64,000 nucleotides of DNA from Gammaproteobacteria bacterium (GCA_018828385.1 JAHJVE010000023.1:558001-622000); one strand, 5' to 3'. Shown: positions 20,072 to 28,765, counted from the stretch's first letter. A program made the numbers and translations. Notes: generated from the sequence alone by a model not told the origin.

Positions 20072-20371
20072 CTATTGCGAGAAGTCGGCTGACTGCCCAA
20101 GGATGAACGCATGACCGACCGACAGGCTGGAGTCGAACAGGCTGTCGTCGGCAAAGGCATCGGGGTCGTCGTCATCCAGACCGTCGGCGGCGTCGAGTCG
20201 GCGATCCAGTCCGAGCGCCTGGATCTCGGCGGCCAGTTCATGGTCCGAGAGTTCCCGGAAGCCGCGAAAGCCGTTCTCGAGCACCCTTTGCAGGTGCAAA
20301 TAGCGCGCCAGATCGTCCCGGTATTCAAGGCGGTCAAGGACCAGCAATCGAATCATTTCGTCACGCGTCAT
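20072..20371 (-). CDS. small acidic hypothetical protein
   Basis: 99 aa, not recognised. Start at 20371 is supported by AAGGAG 10 bp upstream. The first 60 residues (MTRDEMIRLLVLDRLEYRDD...) are predicted helical; the C-terminal third is strongly acidic (DDDDPDAFADDSLFDSS). No signal peptide or membrane segment. It sits between the tannase-like gene and phoD, all on the minus strand, with gaps of about 150 bp on either side, so it is probably its own transcription unit. Confidence 0.6.
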   Translation of the reverse strand: MTRDEMIRLLVLDRLEYRDDLARYLHLQRVLENGFRGFRELSDHELAAEIQALGLDRRLDAADGLDDDDPDAFADDSLFDSSLSVGHAFILGQSADFSQ

Positions 20372-20458
20372 GGCGTTCTTTCTCCTTCGCTCAAGCAACC
20401 GAAATATAGGGCTGCCTCGTTACCTCCCGGTGAACAAAATATGACGATAGATTGCAAA

Positions 20459-20489
20459 CGGCCGTTCCTCCCGGCGGGATGAACGGCCG
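20459..20489. terminator. hairpin after the tannase-like gene (weak terminator)
   Basis: Perfect 9-bp stem CGGCCGTTC / GAACGGCCG with a 13-base loop, 33 bp after the stop codon of the minus-strand tannase-like gene. Only TTTG follows on that strand, so intrinsic termination would be weak. Confidence 0.45.
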
Positions 20490-20521
20490 CAATAAATCCC
20501 GCCGGCGCGGGCAACGTCGGA

Positions 20522-22033
20522 TCAGGGCGCCAGCAGTTCGGCGCAGTGTCCGGGCTGGGCCGGTTCGTCGGCGATGGCGGTGCCGCGGGCTATGCACTGG
20601 TCAGGCGGCAGAGCCTTACCCTGCTCGACATGGCTGACCAGCAGATCGAAAGCGCGCTGGGCATGCGGCTGGATGAATTCCAGTTGCGGCAGGCTCAGCT
20701 TGTAGGTCTCGATGTGGTTGCCGTTCTGCACTTCGTAGAGCCGGTAGGCCGGGTTGCGATCATGGTGATGGTGACGGCGCCGATCATGCTCGTCGTCATC
20801 AAAGCGCTCCGTACTGCTCGCCGCCACCTTGCGGGCGTAGGCGCGGGCATGGTGATCGATCGGCAGCAGTGCGTCCATGGTCCCGGCGACGGTGATCAGC
20901 GGGCGCTGGATGCGGCCGGTGGTGGCGAAATCGGCGATGTTGCCGTCGGCATTGGAAACCGGCAGCCGGGCAAAGTAGTTGTAATTCTCCGGCCCGCTGC
21001 CGTAGGTGTCGTAGCTCGGATCGAGGCGCTTCTGCCACTGGCACAGCGTCACTTCCCAGAACGAGGCGGAATTCATCGACCACAGCGATCCGGTACCGGA
21101 CCCCAGATCGGGCGGGTAGCCGGCGCCGCGAATGTTCTTGGCAGCGGTGCTGCTCGCATCGCCGCCACTGGCCACATAGTCCGGGAAGTTGAGGATGGCC
21201 GTCGGCAGATCGGTCAGCAGGTTCGGGGCCTTTTCGTCGACGAAAGTGCCTTCCCAATCGACGCCGCCATCGAACCATTCCGGCGCCGACTCAACGGCCC
21301 GCCGGACCTGGTAGGCGCCGTTCGAGGTGCCGACGGCGTAGGTGTAGCGCGGCGATTTTCCGTAGTTGGCCGCGGCGCCTTTGTGGGCGAGCTTGGAGGC
21401 GAGCACCATGTAGTCGCGCCAGCGCGTGAATTCCTGGCCCGGGCCGTTATCGTAAAACTGGACCCACAGCGGCGAACCCGGGTTGAGGCGGCAGGCCAGC
21501 GGATCGCTGGGGTCGCTTAACTTGAGGTTGAGCACGCCCTTGTTCTGCGAGGCGTAGGCGTAGCCTTTCTGGACGACGTAATCGCTCCAGGCGAAATCGC
21601 CGTTGAACTCGCTGCGCGTGCCGGAGGCGCCGGCGACGACAAGGCGACCGTTCCATTTTGCCGGCAGGCGCAACAGGAAACGGGCCTGGCCGGTCGGATC
21701 GCTGGCGATCCGTGCATTGAGCTGGACGCCGGGTACCGTGGTGGTGATCGGCGGGCGATTGGCGGCGTCCGGCGAAATCGTCGCGCGGTCGGTCTGCGGC
21801 GTGAAGGCGAAGGGCGGCAGGCCGGGCAGCGAATTGTTGGCCGGGGTGGTATCCGGGTTGGCCGTGGTCAGGTCGGCGCTGTCGACGCAACTGACGTCGG
21901 CCAGTTGGTTGCCGAAAGCGTGGACCAGATTGGCGCACCGGTCGGCCTGGGCAGCTCCGGCGCCGAGCAGCATGAGCAGTGTGCTGAGGCAGCGGACGGC
22001 CGGTAGCGACGGCGCAATAGTTGGTCTTTTCAT
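20522..22033 (-). CDS. exported tannase/feruloyl-esterase-like alpha/beta hydrolase
   Basis: 503 aa. The signal peptide (hydrophobic LLMLLGAGAAQA, likely cut after AQA) directs it to the periplasm or outside. The catalytic triad can be placed as in tannase-fold enzymes: Ser in GTSNG near residue 236, Asp in GTMDALLP near 385, His in NGNHIETY near 437. An unusual His/Asp-rich insert (DDDEHDRRRHHHHD) sits near residue 415 and could bind metal. Start 22033 is set by GGAGACAAAAC before the ATG; a dispersed-motif copy lies just upstream. A candidate EpsA operator is centred 139 bp before the start. Substrate unknown: phenolic esters are the family norm, hydroxybutyrate oligomers an alternative. 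Confidence 0.75.
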   Translation of the reverse strand: MKRPTIAPSLPAVRCLSTLLMLLGAGAAQADRCANLVHAFGNQLADVSCVDSADLTTANPDTTPANNSLPGLPPFAFTPQTDRATISPDAANRPPITTTVPGVQLNARIASDPTGQARFLLRLPAKWNGRLVVAGASGTRSEFNGDFAWSDYVVQKGYAYASQNKGVLNLKLSDPSDPLACRLNPGSPLWVQFYDNGPGQEFTRWRDYMVLASKLAHKGAAANYGKSPRYTYAVGTSNGAYQVRRAVESAPEWFDGGVDWEGTFVDEKAPNLLTDLPTAILNFPDYVASGGDASSTAAKNIRGAGYPPDLGSGTGSLWSMNSASFWEVTLCQWQKRLDPSYDTYGSGPENYNYFARLPVSNADGNIADFATTGRIQRPLITVAGTMDALLPIDHHARAYARKVAASSTERFDDDEHDRRRHHHHDRNPAYRLYEVQNGNHIETYKLSLPQLEFIQPHAQRAFDLLVSHVEQGKALPPDQCIARGTAIADEPAQPGHCAELLAP

Positions 22034-22041
22034 GTTTTGTC

Positions 22042-22080
22042 TCCTTCTGATTTTGGGGAAATTTTCCGGTTGACCGTAAC
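22042..22080 (-). repeat. dispersed uptake-like motif, copy 6
   Basis: Minus strand GTTACGGTCAACCGGAAAAT, then TTCCCCAAAATCAGAAGG, ending in the Shine-Dalgarno region of the tannase-like gene, so the motif's tail and the ribosome binding site merge. Confidence 0.75.
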
Positions 22081-22162
22081 AATGTGCCGCCAATGACGCC
22101 GGGGAACCTCGTCACGTCAGGACGATCATTGACGCCAATTGTTTCAATTCATCGCCACGACA

Positions 22163-22180
22163 ATGAGCCGTTCGGCTCAT
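22163..22180. promoter_or_regulatory. candidate EpsA operator upstream of the tannase-like gene
   Basis: Dyad ATGAGCCG-TT-CGGCTCAT, perfect over 8+8 bases. Its inner 16 bases match the right half-site of the box at 58302-58317 (CGGCTCA) on both arms. It lies between the tannase-like start and the end of the secretion operon. Confidence 0.5.
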
Positions 22181-22222
22181 CCCGGACGGGCCGGCCCGGC
22201 AATCTCGAGCGCTGGCGAAACA

Positions 22223-22257
22223 ATGACGATGGAATTTCGATAAAGTTCCATTGTCAT
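22223..22257. repeat. long inverted repeat in intergenic region
   Basis: ATGACGATGGAA and TTCCATTGTCAT form a 12-bp stem (one G-T pair) with an 11-base loop TTTCGATAAAG. It lies 46 bp beyond the last gene of the secretion operon and 190 bp upstream of the tannase-like start. It may stop transcription or be an operator; there is no T run. Confidence 0.55.
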
Positions 22258-22302
22258 CAACCAGCCGGGGCGAACATGAAACCGGCGATAACCCGGTTTG
22301 CC

Positions 22303-22842
22303 TTACTTGTCGGGTCCGATGGCCAGCGTCTGGATTTCCTTCAGCGGCTGGTAGAGCAATGTCATCCGCCCGCCGGAAATTTCCTCGACGCTGTAGGTGC
22401 CGTTGATGACGTCGCCGACCCTGGCGATGACGTGCTTGCCCTGATGGCTCAGAAAGACGCGGATTTCCCCATCATCGTTGAGCTTGCCCAGATATTTGAA
22501 CGGCAGCGGCGGCGCTTTTGGGGTGGGCGGTGGCGGCGGCGGTGGCGCGACATACCAACTCTTGTTGCGGAAGGGGTCGATGCGCGTCTCGTCCGCCTCC
22601 GTCTTGCTCTCGTCGACCGGTGCCGGCTCGGGAAAACTCAGCGGGGCAGCGGCCAATTCGGTCGTCCGTTCCTTCGCCCAGGCCCGCCGGCTTTCCGCTT
22701 GCGACGACGCCGCCGATTTGCTGGCGACACCGCCCTTGCGCTGGATTTTCTCCGGCACCGGTTCGTCCTCAACCAGATAGCCGGCGACGAGGGTGGCCGA
22801 GAGCAGGCCGCCGAGGATGATCCAGCGTTGTTTCGGCGTCAT
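22303..22842 (-). CDS. PilP/GspC-like inner-membrane component of the secretion machine
   Basis: 179 aa. One N-terminal transmembrane helix (WIILGGLLSATLVAGYLV), a linker, a nine-proline tract (APPPPPPPTP) near residue 105, and a small C-terminal beta domain (FKYLGKLNDDGEIRVFLS, VIARVGDVINGTYSVEEI) that resembles the HR domain shared by GspC and PilP. Those proteins link the inner-membrane platform to the outer-membrane secretin. It overlaps the PilO-like gene by 4 bp (ATGA) and is the last gene of the operon. Confidence 0.8.
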   Translation of the reverse strand: MTPKQRWIILGGLLSATLVAGYLVEDEPVPEKIQRKGGVASKSAASSQAESRRAWAKERTTELAAAPLSFPEPAPVDESKTEADETRIDPFRNKSWYVAPPPPPPPTPKAPPLPFKYLGKLNDDGEIRVFLSHQGKHVIARVGDVINGTYSVEEISGGRMTLLYQPLKEIQTLAIGPDK

Positions 22843-23408
22843 GCTGCCTTCCTCCGGCCGAAGAGGATGAAGCGCAATTGCGCCTCGACCTCGGCGCTGC
22901 CAATGTTTTCGCGGCGCAGGCTGATGTCCTCGACGGCCAGATCGGGGAACTCCTGGCGCACCGCCACCACGTAGCGGCGTATGGTCATGTAACTGCCCTT
23001 GACCGGCAGGTTCAGCACGTAGCGGTCGAACAGGCCATCCTTGCCCGGCACCAGGCGATAGTCGCCGGTCGGGACTTGCAGGCCTTCCTTGCTCGCCAGT
23101 TCAAGCAGGCGACCGAGTTCGGCGTTGAGCTGGTCCTCGCTCGGGAAACGGTCGAGCAGGCGCTGCCGCGTATCTTCCGGGGTCACCCGCTCGATCTTGT
23201 GTTCCAGCGCGGCACGGCGGGCGCTGCGTTCGAGACTGGCCAGACGACGCTCACCCTCCTCGATGGCCGCTTCCCGGCCGGGCAACACGACAACATGAAT
23301 CAGCGTGGCGGCCACGACCAGCAAAAAGGCGATCAGCGGCAGCACCGGCAGATTGGCCGCGGCAAAGCGCAGGCGGGCGAGCAGGAGGTTCAGGAACCGG
23401 TCAGCCAT
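22839..23408 (-). CDS. PilO/GspM-like assembly platform protein
   Basis: 189 aa: one N-terminal transmembrane helix (LPLIAFLLVVAATLIHVVV), a coiled-coil stretch (EEGERRLASLERSARRAA), then a ferredoxin-like alpha/beta domain (VPTGDYRLVPGKDGLFDRY...). That is the PilO/GspM layout; these pair with PilN to connect ATPase and secretin. Start 23408 overlaps the PilN-like gene by 19 bp; the frame is open further upstream only as an overlap with that gene. Confidence 0.8.
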   Translation of the reverse strand: MADRFLNLLLARLRFAAANLPVLPLIAFLLVVAATLIHVVVLPGREAAIEEGERRLASLERSARRAALEHKIERVTPEDTRQRLLDRFPSEDQLNAELGRLLELASKEGLQVPTGDYRLVPGKDGLFDRYVLNLPVKGSYMTIRRYVVAVRQEFPDLAVEDISLRRENIGSAEVEAQLRFILFGRRKAA

Positions 23409-23917
23409 GTCGCGGCAATCTCGAAAAGGATGGGCTGTTGCGGGTCGCTTTGCTTGATCTGATGCGAGAGCAGCACGGCGGCGGCCAGCGGTTCGCGGCG
23501 CAGGGCTTCGACAAAGGCCAGCGCCGCCGCCATGTTGCGCGCCTCGCCGGAAATCTGCACCGCCTTGCCGGCCGCGCCGGGGCGGATGGCGAGCAGGGCG
23601 ACATCCTCGCCGGTGGCCGCGTCGATGCTGCGGTAGAGCTTTTCCCAGTCGATCCGGATGAGGCCGATGGTCTGGCGCAGGGTTTTGCCTTCTTCGACCG
23701 AAAAAACGTTTTCCGGGCGACTGTCGCGGCGGCCGGCATCGACCCGGTCGGCCCGGCGCTGGGCCTGGGCCAACCTGGCTTCGACTTCTTCCTGCTGGCT
23801 GAGCAGCGTGCGGTCTTCGAGCCAGGCGTCGGCGCAAAGCACGACGCCAGCGAGCAGCAAAACGACGGTCAGCAGGCCGGGACGGCGCGGCTGGAAATCC
23901 AGGCCGAGATCACGCAT
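23390..23917 (-). CDS. PilN-like assembly platform protein
   Basis: 175 aa with a short cytosolic tail (MRDLGLDFQPRRPG, corresponding to the PilN motif that docks on PilM), one transmembrane helix (LLTVVLLLAGVVLCADAWL), a coiled coil and a small periplasmic alpha/beta domain (KAVQISGEARNMAAALAFVE). Overlaps both neighbours by 8-19 bp, so the operon is tightly coupled. Confidence 0.82.
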   Translation of the reverse strand: MRDLGLDFQPRRPGLLTVVLLLAGVVLCADAWLEDRTLLSQQEEVEARLAQAQRRADRVDAGRRDSRPENVFSVEEGKTLRQTIGLIRIDWEKLYRSIDAATGEDVALLAIRPGAAGKAVQISGEARNMAAALAFVEALRREPLAAAVLLSHQIKQSDPQQPILFEIAATWLTGS

Positions 23918-24677
23918 GGGCGCCTCCGGCGACGGGCGCGACCAGCGTCGTTTCCCAGCCGCCCGCGAGTTTCGGGGCGGCGACAGCAGTTGTTGAAATC
24001 AGCACTTTTTTCCCGTTGACCGTAGCAGACTCTGCGGCCAGCAAGCCGGCCAGCTCACCCGCCAGAATGGCCGGCTCCGTCGTACTGGCGCGGTGATTAC
24101 GCAGACTGGCAATCTCGCCGTCGCGAACGCCGGCTAGGGTCAGCCAGCCGAGGTCGAGGCAGGCCAGCCAGCCGTCGTTCAACTGGGTCTGCTGCGCTGC
24201 CAGTTCGGCGATCAGCCGCGGCTGCACGCTGTTCAGACGCAGGCGCCGGGCCTTGGCGGCGGCGCGCAAGCCGGCCAGCAACTGGCGGTCGATACCGGCG
24301 GCAATGCCGTTCTTGCCGAAGGCCGGACGGTCGAGGGCGATGTCCAGCGCCGCCGCCCGTTCGCCCAGCGCGTTGCGAAACAGGGCGCGGGCCATGTCCA
24401 TTCTGGCCGCCTTGCCGGTCAACATCTCGCTCCACGGCAGCAAGGTGTAGCGGACCAGATGGTCGGCGACGATGATGCGCAGTGCAGCGCCCTTGCCGGC
24501 AGTTTTGAGCAAGGCATCGGCGGCGGCCAGCACCGGCTGCCAGTCGGCTTCGCCCAGCGTCGGCAGCGCCACCTCGGCCGTTTGGCTGGACGGCGCACCG
24601 CGCCACGGCTGCCGTTCGAGAACGACGCGCTGCGGGTGGATAAAGAGGGTCAGGCGATCAAGCCACGAAAGTGACAC
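23910..24677 (-). CDS. PilM/GspL-cytosolic-like actin-fold protein
   Basis: 255 aa beginning at a GTG that overlaps the end of gspE by 20 bp. It lacks membrane helices. Segments such as WLACLDLGWLTLAGVRDGEI and a glycine-rich end fit an actin-like fold as in PilM or the cytosolic part of GspL, which bridge the ATPase and the PilN-like protein. The match is weak by eye and relies mostly on gene order. A dispersed-motif copy inside (23992-24026) encodes ATVNGKKVLIST. Confidence 0.7.
   Translation of the reverse strand: MSLSWLDRLTLFIHPQRVVLERQPWRGAPSSQTAEVALPTLGEADWQPVLAAADALLKTAGKGAALRIIVADHLVRYTLLPWSEMLTGKAARMDMARALFRNALGERAAALDIALDRPAFGKNGIAAGIDRQLLAGLRAAAKARRLRLNSVQPRLIAELAAQQTQLNDGWLACLDLGWLTLAGVRDGEIASLRNHRASTTEPAILAGELAGLLAAESATVNGKKVLISTTAVAAPKLAGGWETTLVAPVAGGAHA
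23992..24026 (-). repeat. dispersed uptake-like motif, copy 7 (in coding sequence)
   Basis: Co-directional, inside the PilM-like gene: GCTACGGTCAACGGGAAAAA, then AGTGCTGATTTCAAC. Encodes ATVNGKKVLIST. Confidence 0.72.
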
Positions 24678-26358
24678 GGTTGGCTTCTTCCAGGCTGGTT
24701 ATCCCGTCGCGGACGAGGTCAAGGGCGCTTTCGCGCAGCGAGCGGGTGCCGTTACGGCGGGCCGCTTCCTTGAGTTGGCGGATCGGGGCGCGGCTGATGA
24801 TCAGTTCGCGGATTTCGTCGTTGAGGACGAGCAGTTCGGCGATGGCCTTGCGACCGCGATAGCCGGTGCCGCGGCAGGTGCCGCAGCCGACTGCGTGACG
24901 GAATTTCCAGTCGGCGCTGGCGGCAAGGTCGATGTCGGCGTGGCTCAAATCCTCGGCGGTCGGGATCGTGGGCTGCAGGCAGGCCGGGCACAGGGTGCGG
25001 ATCAGGCGCTGGGCGACAACACCGTTGAGCGCCGAGACGAGGTTGTACGGATCGACTTCCATGTGCAGGAAGCGGCCGATGACGTCGAAAACATTGTTGG
25101 CGTGCACCGTGGTGAACACCAGGTGGCCGGTCAGCGCCGCCTGGACGGCAATCTGCGCGGTTTCCGAGTCGCGGATTTCGCCGACCATGATCTTGTCCGG
25201 GTCGTGACGCAGGATGGAGCGCAGGCCGCGGGCGAACGTCAGGCCTTTTTTCTCGTTGACCGGGATCTGCAGGACGCCGGAAAGCTGATATTCGACCGGA
25301 TCTTCAATCGTGATGATCTTGTCTTCGCCGTGGTTGATCTCGGTCAGCGCCGCGTAGAGCGTCGTCGTCTTGCCGGAACCGGTCGGGCCGGTGACCAGCA
25401 CCATGCCGTAGGGTTCGCTGGCCAGGCGGCGGATGCGCGCCATGATGTCGGCGTCGAAGCCCATGGCGTCGAGGCGCAGGCCCTGCAGGTGATCGGTCAG
25501 CGCCTGCTTGTCGAGCACGCGCAGCACGGCATCCTCGCCCCAGATACTGGGCATGATGGAGACACGGATGTCGATCTCGCGCCCCTGCCAGCTGACCTTG
25601 AAGCGGCCGTCCTGCGGTACCCGGCGCTCGGAGATGTCGAGCTCGGAGAGCACCTTGACGCGGGAAATCATCTGTTCGGCGGTATCTGTGCCGTCAATCG
25701 ACCCGGCGTAATTGAGCACGCCGTCGATGCGGTACTTGATGGCCAGGCCGCGATTGTTGGCCTCGACGTGGATATCGCTGGCCCCGGCTTTCAGGCCGTC
25801 ATGCAGGGTCGACCGCAGCAACCGGACGACGGCGCTGCCATCTTCGGAAATGCGTTGCAGCGAAAGGTCTTCGGCCACCGAACCGATGGCGATCTGGCCG
25901 CCCTCGCCGCTCAGGCTGCCGTCGAGGGCCCGGACCCGGGTTTCTTCGCGGGCCAGAAAAGCCGTCAGCACCGAAGGCGGCGCCAGACGCCAATGCAGCG
26001 GCTTGCCGAGCGGCACCAGGCCTTCGAGCCAGTCGCGCACGGTGACGTCGAAGGGGTTTGGCGTGGCGATCAGGTAGGCCTCGCCGGCTTCGAGAACCAG
26101 CGCCTGGCGCCGGATGAATTCGGCAAACGGCGCCAGCGACAGGGCCAGCGAGTGTTCGGAAAGCTCGGCCAGACTGATCGCATTGAGGCCGAAAGCCAGG
26201 GCCGTCAATTCGCCGGCCGCCTCTTCGCTCTGGGCAAAATCGGCCTGCAGGGCAGCCATCACGGCCGGCAGGCCGCGACCGGCCGCGGCCAGCCGGCAGG
26301 CCTCGCCGAGCAGGACATCGTGTTCCATCGGCAAACATGCCTCGATTGGTGAGTTCAC
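24658..26358 (-). CDS. gspE: GspE/PilB-family secretion ATPase
   Basis: 566-aa hexameric ATPase that powers pseudopilus assembly. N-terminal regulatory domains come first; the catalytic core has Walker A GPTGSGKTTTLYAAL near residue 325, the Asp box and Walker B region (HDPDKIMVGEIRDSETAQ) and His box (GHLVFTTVHANN). The four-cysteine zinc element is present as CPACLQP...CGTCRGTGYRGR near residues 462-497, typical of GspE/PilB and absent from PilT. The GTG start overlaps the gspF stop (GTGA). Confidence 0.93.
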   Translation of the reverse strand: MNSPIEACLPMEHDVLLGEACRLAAAGRGLPAVMAALQADFAQSEEAAGELTALAFGLNAISLAELSEHSLALSLAPFAEFIRRQALVLEAGEAYLIATPNPFDVTVRDWLEGLVPLGKPLHWRLAPPSVLTAFLAREETRVRALDGSLSGEGGQIAIGSVAEDLSLQRISEDGSAVVRLLRSTLHDGLKAGASDIHVEANNRGLAIKYRIDGVLNYAGSIDGTDTAEQMISRVKVLSELDISERRVPQDGRFKVSWQGREIDIRVSIMPSIWGEDAVLRVLDKQALTDHLQGLRLDAMGFDADIMARIRRLASEPYGMVLVTGPTGSGKTTTLYAALTEINHGEDKIITIEDPVEYQLSGVLQIPVNEKKGLTFARGLRSILRHDPDKIMVGEIRDSETAQIAVQAALTGHLVFTTVHANNVFDVIGRFLHMEVDPYNLVSALNGVVAQRLIRTLCPACLQPTIPTAEDLSHADIDLAASADWKFRHAVGCGTCRGTGYRGRKAIAELLVLNDEIRELIISRAPIRQLKEAARRNGTRSLRESALDLVRDGITSLEEANRVTFVA

Positions 26359-27539
26359 TGGAAATTTCCGGCCAGATCGAAGATCGGCATGTACAGCAAC
26401 AGCACGATGCCGCCGATGACGCCGCCGATCACCGTCATGAGCAGGGGTTCGAACAAGCGGGTGAACATGTCGACGAGGCGGTTGATTTCCTCGTCGTAGA
26501 AGGTGGCGACGGCTTCCATCATGTCGCCGAGCTGGCCGCTGCGTTCGCCGACGGCGATCATGCGCATGGCCACCGGCGTGGTCAGCCCGCCGCTTTCCGC
26601 CGCGGCTGAAAACGGCCGTCCCTGTTCGATGTCGGCGATTGCCTGCAGCAAGCCGGCACGCAGGGCGACGGGCAGGATCTCGGCGACCATGCCGAGCGTT
26701 GTTTTCAGGGGAATGCCGGCGCGCAGCAGCATGCCGGTGGTGCGGTAGAACCGGGCCAGGAAGACCAGCCGGATGCGCTCGCCGAGCGCCGGCACACGCC
26801 AGGCGGCACGGGCCACAGCGGCGCGCACGGCGGGCAGGGAAAACAGCCCGATCAGGCCGGCCACAGCCAGCCCGGCACCGATGGCCAGTTCGCCGGCGTG
26901 GTGGTTGATGAAGCCGCCCCAGGCGAAAAGCAGACTGGAAATCCCCTCCGGGTCGCGCCCGCTGTCAGCGAAGACCAGCGCAAAGCGGGGCACGACATAG
27001 CCGAGCAGAAAGAGCGTGACCAAGGCCCCGACCGCCATCAGCAGGACGGGGTAGATGGCGGCGCTGACGATTTTCTTCTTGAGCTCGGCCAGTTTTTCGT
27101 GGAAGACGAGGTAGCGCTGCAGCGCTTCGGGCATGTCGCCGGTGCGCTCGCTGGCCCTCACCGTCGCCACGTAGAGATCGGGAAAGGCTTCGGGATGGCG
27201 CTGCAGGGCAGCCGATAGCGACTGTCCTTCACGCAGGTGCGAAAGCAAACTGCCCAGCACCTCGGAAGTGACCGAGCCCTGATCCTGCTCGGCCAGCGTT
27301 TCCAGCCCTTCGACCACGGTCAGCCCGGCCTGGAGCAGGGACAGTAGCTGACGGGTAAACAGCGGCAGCGGAAACTTTCCACCTCGCCCGCGCGCCTGAC
27401 GCCGGCCAAGCGCGCGCTGCGAAACGACAACGCCGCCCTGCAGGGCCGGCAGCGCCGCGACCAGATCGGGCGATTCGGCCGAAACCGTCAGTCGGCAAAC
27501 ACCGCGACCGGGAAAGACGGCCATCACGTCGTAGTCCAT
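26355..27539 (-). CDS. gspF: GspF/PilC-family inner-membrane platform protein
   Basis: 394 aa with two repeated GspF domains, about residues 55-180 (FTRQLLSLLQAGLTVVEGL) and 250-380 (FYRTTGMLLRAGIPLKTTL), and three transmembrane helices, the last being LLMTVIGGVIGGIVLLLYM at the C-terminus. It forms the inner-membrane base on which pseudopilins polymerise. Start 27539 (MDYDVMAVF) is chosen because it lies just after the gspG stop; the frame is open 21 codons upstream, overlapping gspG. Confidence 0.93.
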   Translation of the reverse strand: MDYDVMAVFPGRGVCRLTVSAESPDLVAALPALQGGVVVSQRALGRRQARGRGGKFPLPLFTRQLLSLLQAGLTVVEGLETLAEQDQGSVTSEVLGSLLSHLREGQSLSAALQRHPEAFPDLYVATVRASERTGDMPEALQRYLVFHEKLAELKKKIVSAAIYPVLLMAVGALVTLFLLGYVVPRFALVFADSGRDPEGISSLLFAWGGFINHHAGELAIGAGLAVAGLIGLFSLPAVRAAVARAAWRVPALGERIRLVFLARFYRTTGMLLRAGIPLKTTLGMVAEILPVALRAGLLQAIADIEQGRPFSAAAESGGLTTPVAMRMIAVGERSGQLGDMMEAVATFYDEEINRLVDMFTRLFEPLLMTVIGGVIGGIVLLLYMPIFDLAGNFQ

Positions 27540-27552
27540 TGCTATGCGCGGC

Positions 27553-28008
27553 TCACCAGTTGGTGATGTCGGCGTTTTCGCCCTCGCCACCGGCCTTGCC
27601 ATCCTTGCCGAACGAGAAGAGATCGAACTCGCCGTGTTCGCCGGGCTGGGCGTACTGGTAGGCGGCGCCCCACGGGTCGGCCGGCACCTCCTTCTTGAGG
27701 TAGGGCCCCTGCCAGCGGCTCTCGCCAGCCGGGCGCTTGTTCAACGCCGCCAGCCCCTGCTCGCTGTTCGGGTAGCGGCCGACATCGAGCCGATACTGGT
27801 CGAGCGCCTTTTCCAGGCCATCGATCTGGGCGCGCGTCGCCTTGATTTCCGATTTGCCGATCTGCGAAAAATACTTCGGCCCGACATAGCCGGCGAGCAG
27901 GCCGATGATGACCATGACGACGAGCAGTTCGAGCAGGGTGAAGCCGCGCTGACGCAGCCGGCAAGCGGTCGAACGGTGGTCAGGAATGGAAAGCGGGTTG
28001 TGCAGCAC
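27553..28008 (-). CDS. gspG: GspG-type major pseudopilin
   Basis: About 151 aa. Prepilin motif RQRG^FTLLELLVVMVIIGLLA with Glu at +5, then the long N-terminal helix, and a GspG C-terminal domain (YPNSEQGLAALNKRP, KEVPADPWGAAYQY, FDLFSFGKDGK) with residues of the calcium site. Main subunit of the pseudopilus. No ATG gives a sensible leader; the GTG at 28008 gives a 20-residue leader before the cleavage site and is my choice, with moderate certainty. First gene of the gspG-F-E-pilM-N-O-P operon. No prepilin peptidase lies in the window. Confidence 0.88.
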   Translation of the reverse strand: MLHNPLSIPDHRSTACRLRQRGFTLLELLVVMVIIGLLAGYVGPKYFSQIGKSEIKATRAQIDGLEKALDQYRLDVGRYPNSEQGLAALNKRPAGESRWQGPYLKKEVPADPWGAAYQYAQPGEHGEFDLFSFGKDGKAGGEGENADITNW

Positions 28009-28138
28009 GGGGTCGCCAGGGTTGGTTGAGCCTGTCGGCGATGGTATGCATTCAGCGTTACAGAACCATGACGACGTGGTCAATCTCCTGTAACACTCGG
28101 CCCGTAGTCTGGGCGCCTCGCTCCAACTTCTGCCGCCG

Positions 28139-28747
28139 ATGCCCCTGCGCCCCGCCCTCCTCTGCCTGGCCATCGCCGCCTCGGCCCCGACCCTGGCGGC
28201 TGGCGGCATTTTCGGTTTTGTCGATGACGATGGCGTCGAACACCTCAGCAACGTTCCGGACGACAAACGCTACCGGCTGGTCCTCGCCGACCGCTTCGAA
28301 CCGGCCCGGGCGGCCTTGCGCGCACCGCGCGGCGTGCTCGCCCTGCCCTTCGGCCAGCGGCCGTTTCACGAGTCAGTGCTGCGCGCCAGTCGCGATACGG
28401 GAGTCGATGCCAAGCTGCTGCATGCGGTGATCACCGTCGAATCGGGCTACAACCAGCGCGCCGTTTCTCCCAAGGGGGCGACCGGCCTGATGCAGTTGAT
28501 GCCGACCACCGCCCGCCGCTACGGCACCGTCAACCTGCTCGACCCCGGCGAAAACATCCGGGCCGGGGCCCGCTACCTGCGCGACCTGCTGGCCCTGTTC
28601 GACAACAATCTGGAACTGGCGCTGGCCGCCTACAACGCCGGCGAAAACGCCGTTATCCGCCACGGCCGCCGCCTGCCGCCCTACGCCGAAACCCGGCGCT
28701 ACGTGCCGCTGGTCGTCGCCCATTACCGCCGGATGCAGGGAAGCTGA
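28139..28747 (+). CDS. exported lytic transglycosylase (DUF4124 + SLT)
   Basis: 202 aa. Signal peptide, then a short DUF4124-like beta unit (GGIFGFVDDDGVEHLSNVP), then a soluble lytic transglycosylase domain: catalytic Glu in ITVESGYNQRAVSPKGATGL near residue 100, GLMQLMPTTARRYG, and AAYNAGENAV near 165. It cleaves peptidoglycan glycan strands in the periplasm. Divergent from gspG, so a role in letting the secretion machine through the wall is plausible but only inferred. Confidence 0.93.
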   Translation: MPLRPALLCLAIAASAPTLAAGGIFGFVDDDGVEHLSNVPDDKRYRLVLADRFEPARAALRAPRGVLALPFGQRPFHESVLRASRDTGVDAKLLHAVITVESGYNQRAVSPKGATGLMQLMPTTARRYGTVNLLDPGENIRAGARYLRDLLALFDNNLELALAAYNAGENAVIRHGRRLPPYAETRRYVPLVVAHYRRMQGS

Positions 28748-28765
28748 ACGGCTTTCCCGATCAAT

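Noticed and set aside
25240..25268. Partial dispersed-motif match in gspE (CCGGTCAACGAGAAAAAAGG)
   Set aside because: Encodes PVNEKKGLT, a conserved GspE element, and the outer motif bases are missing; protein constraint is enough to explain it.
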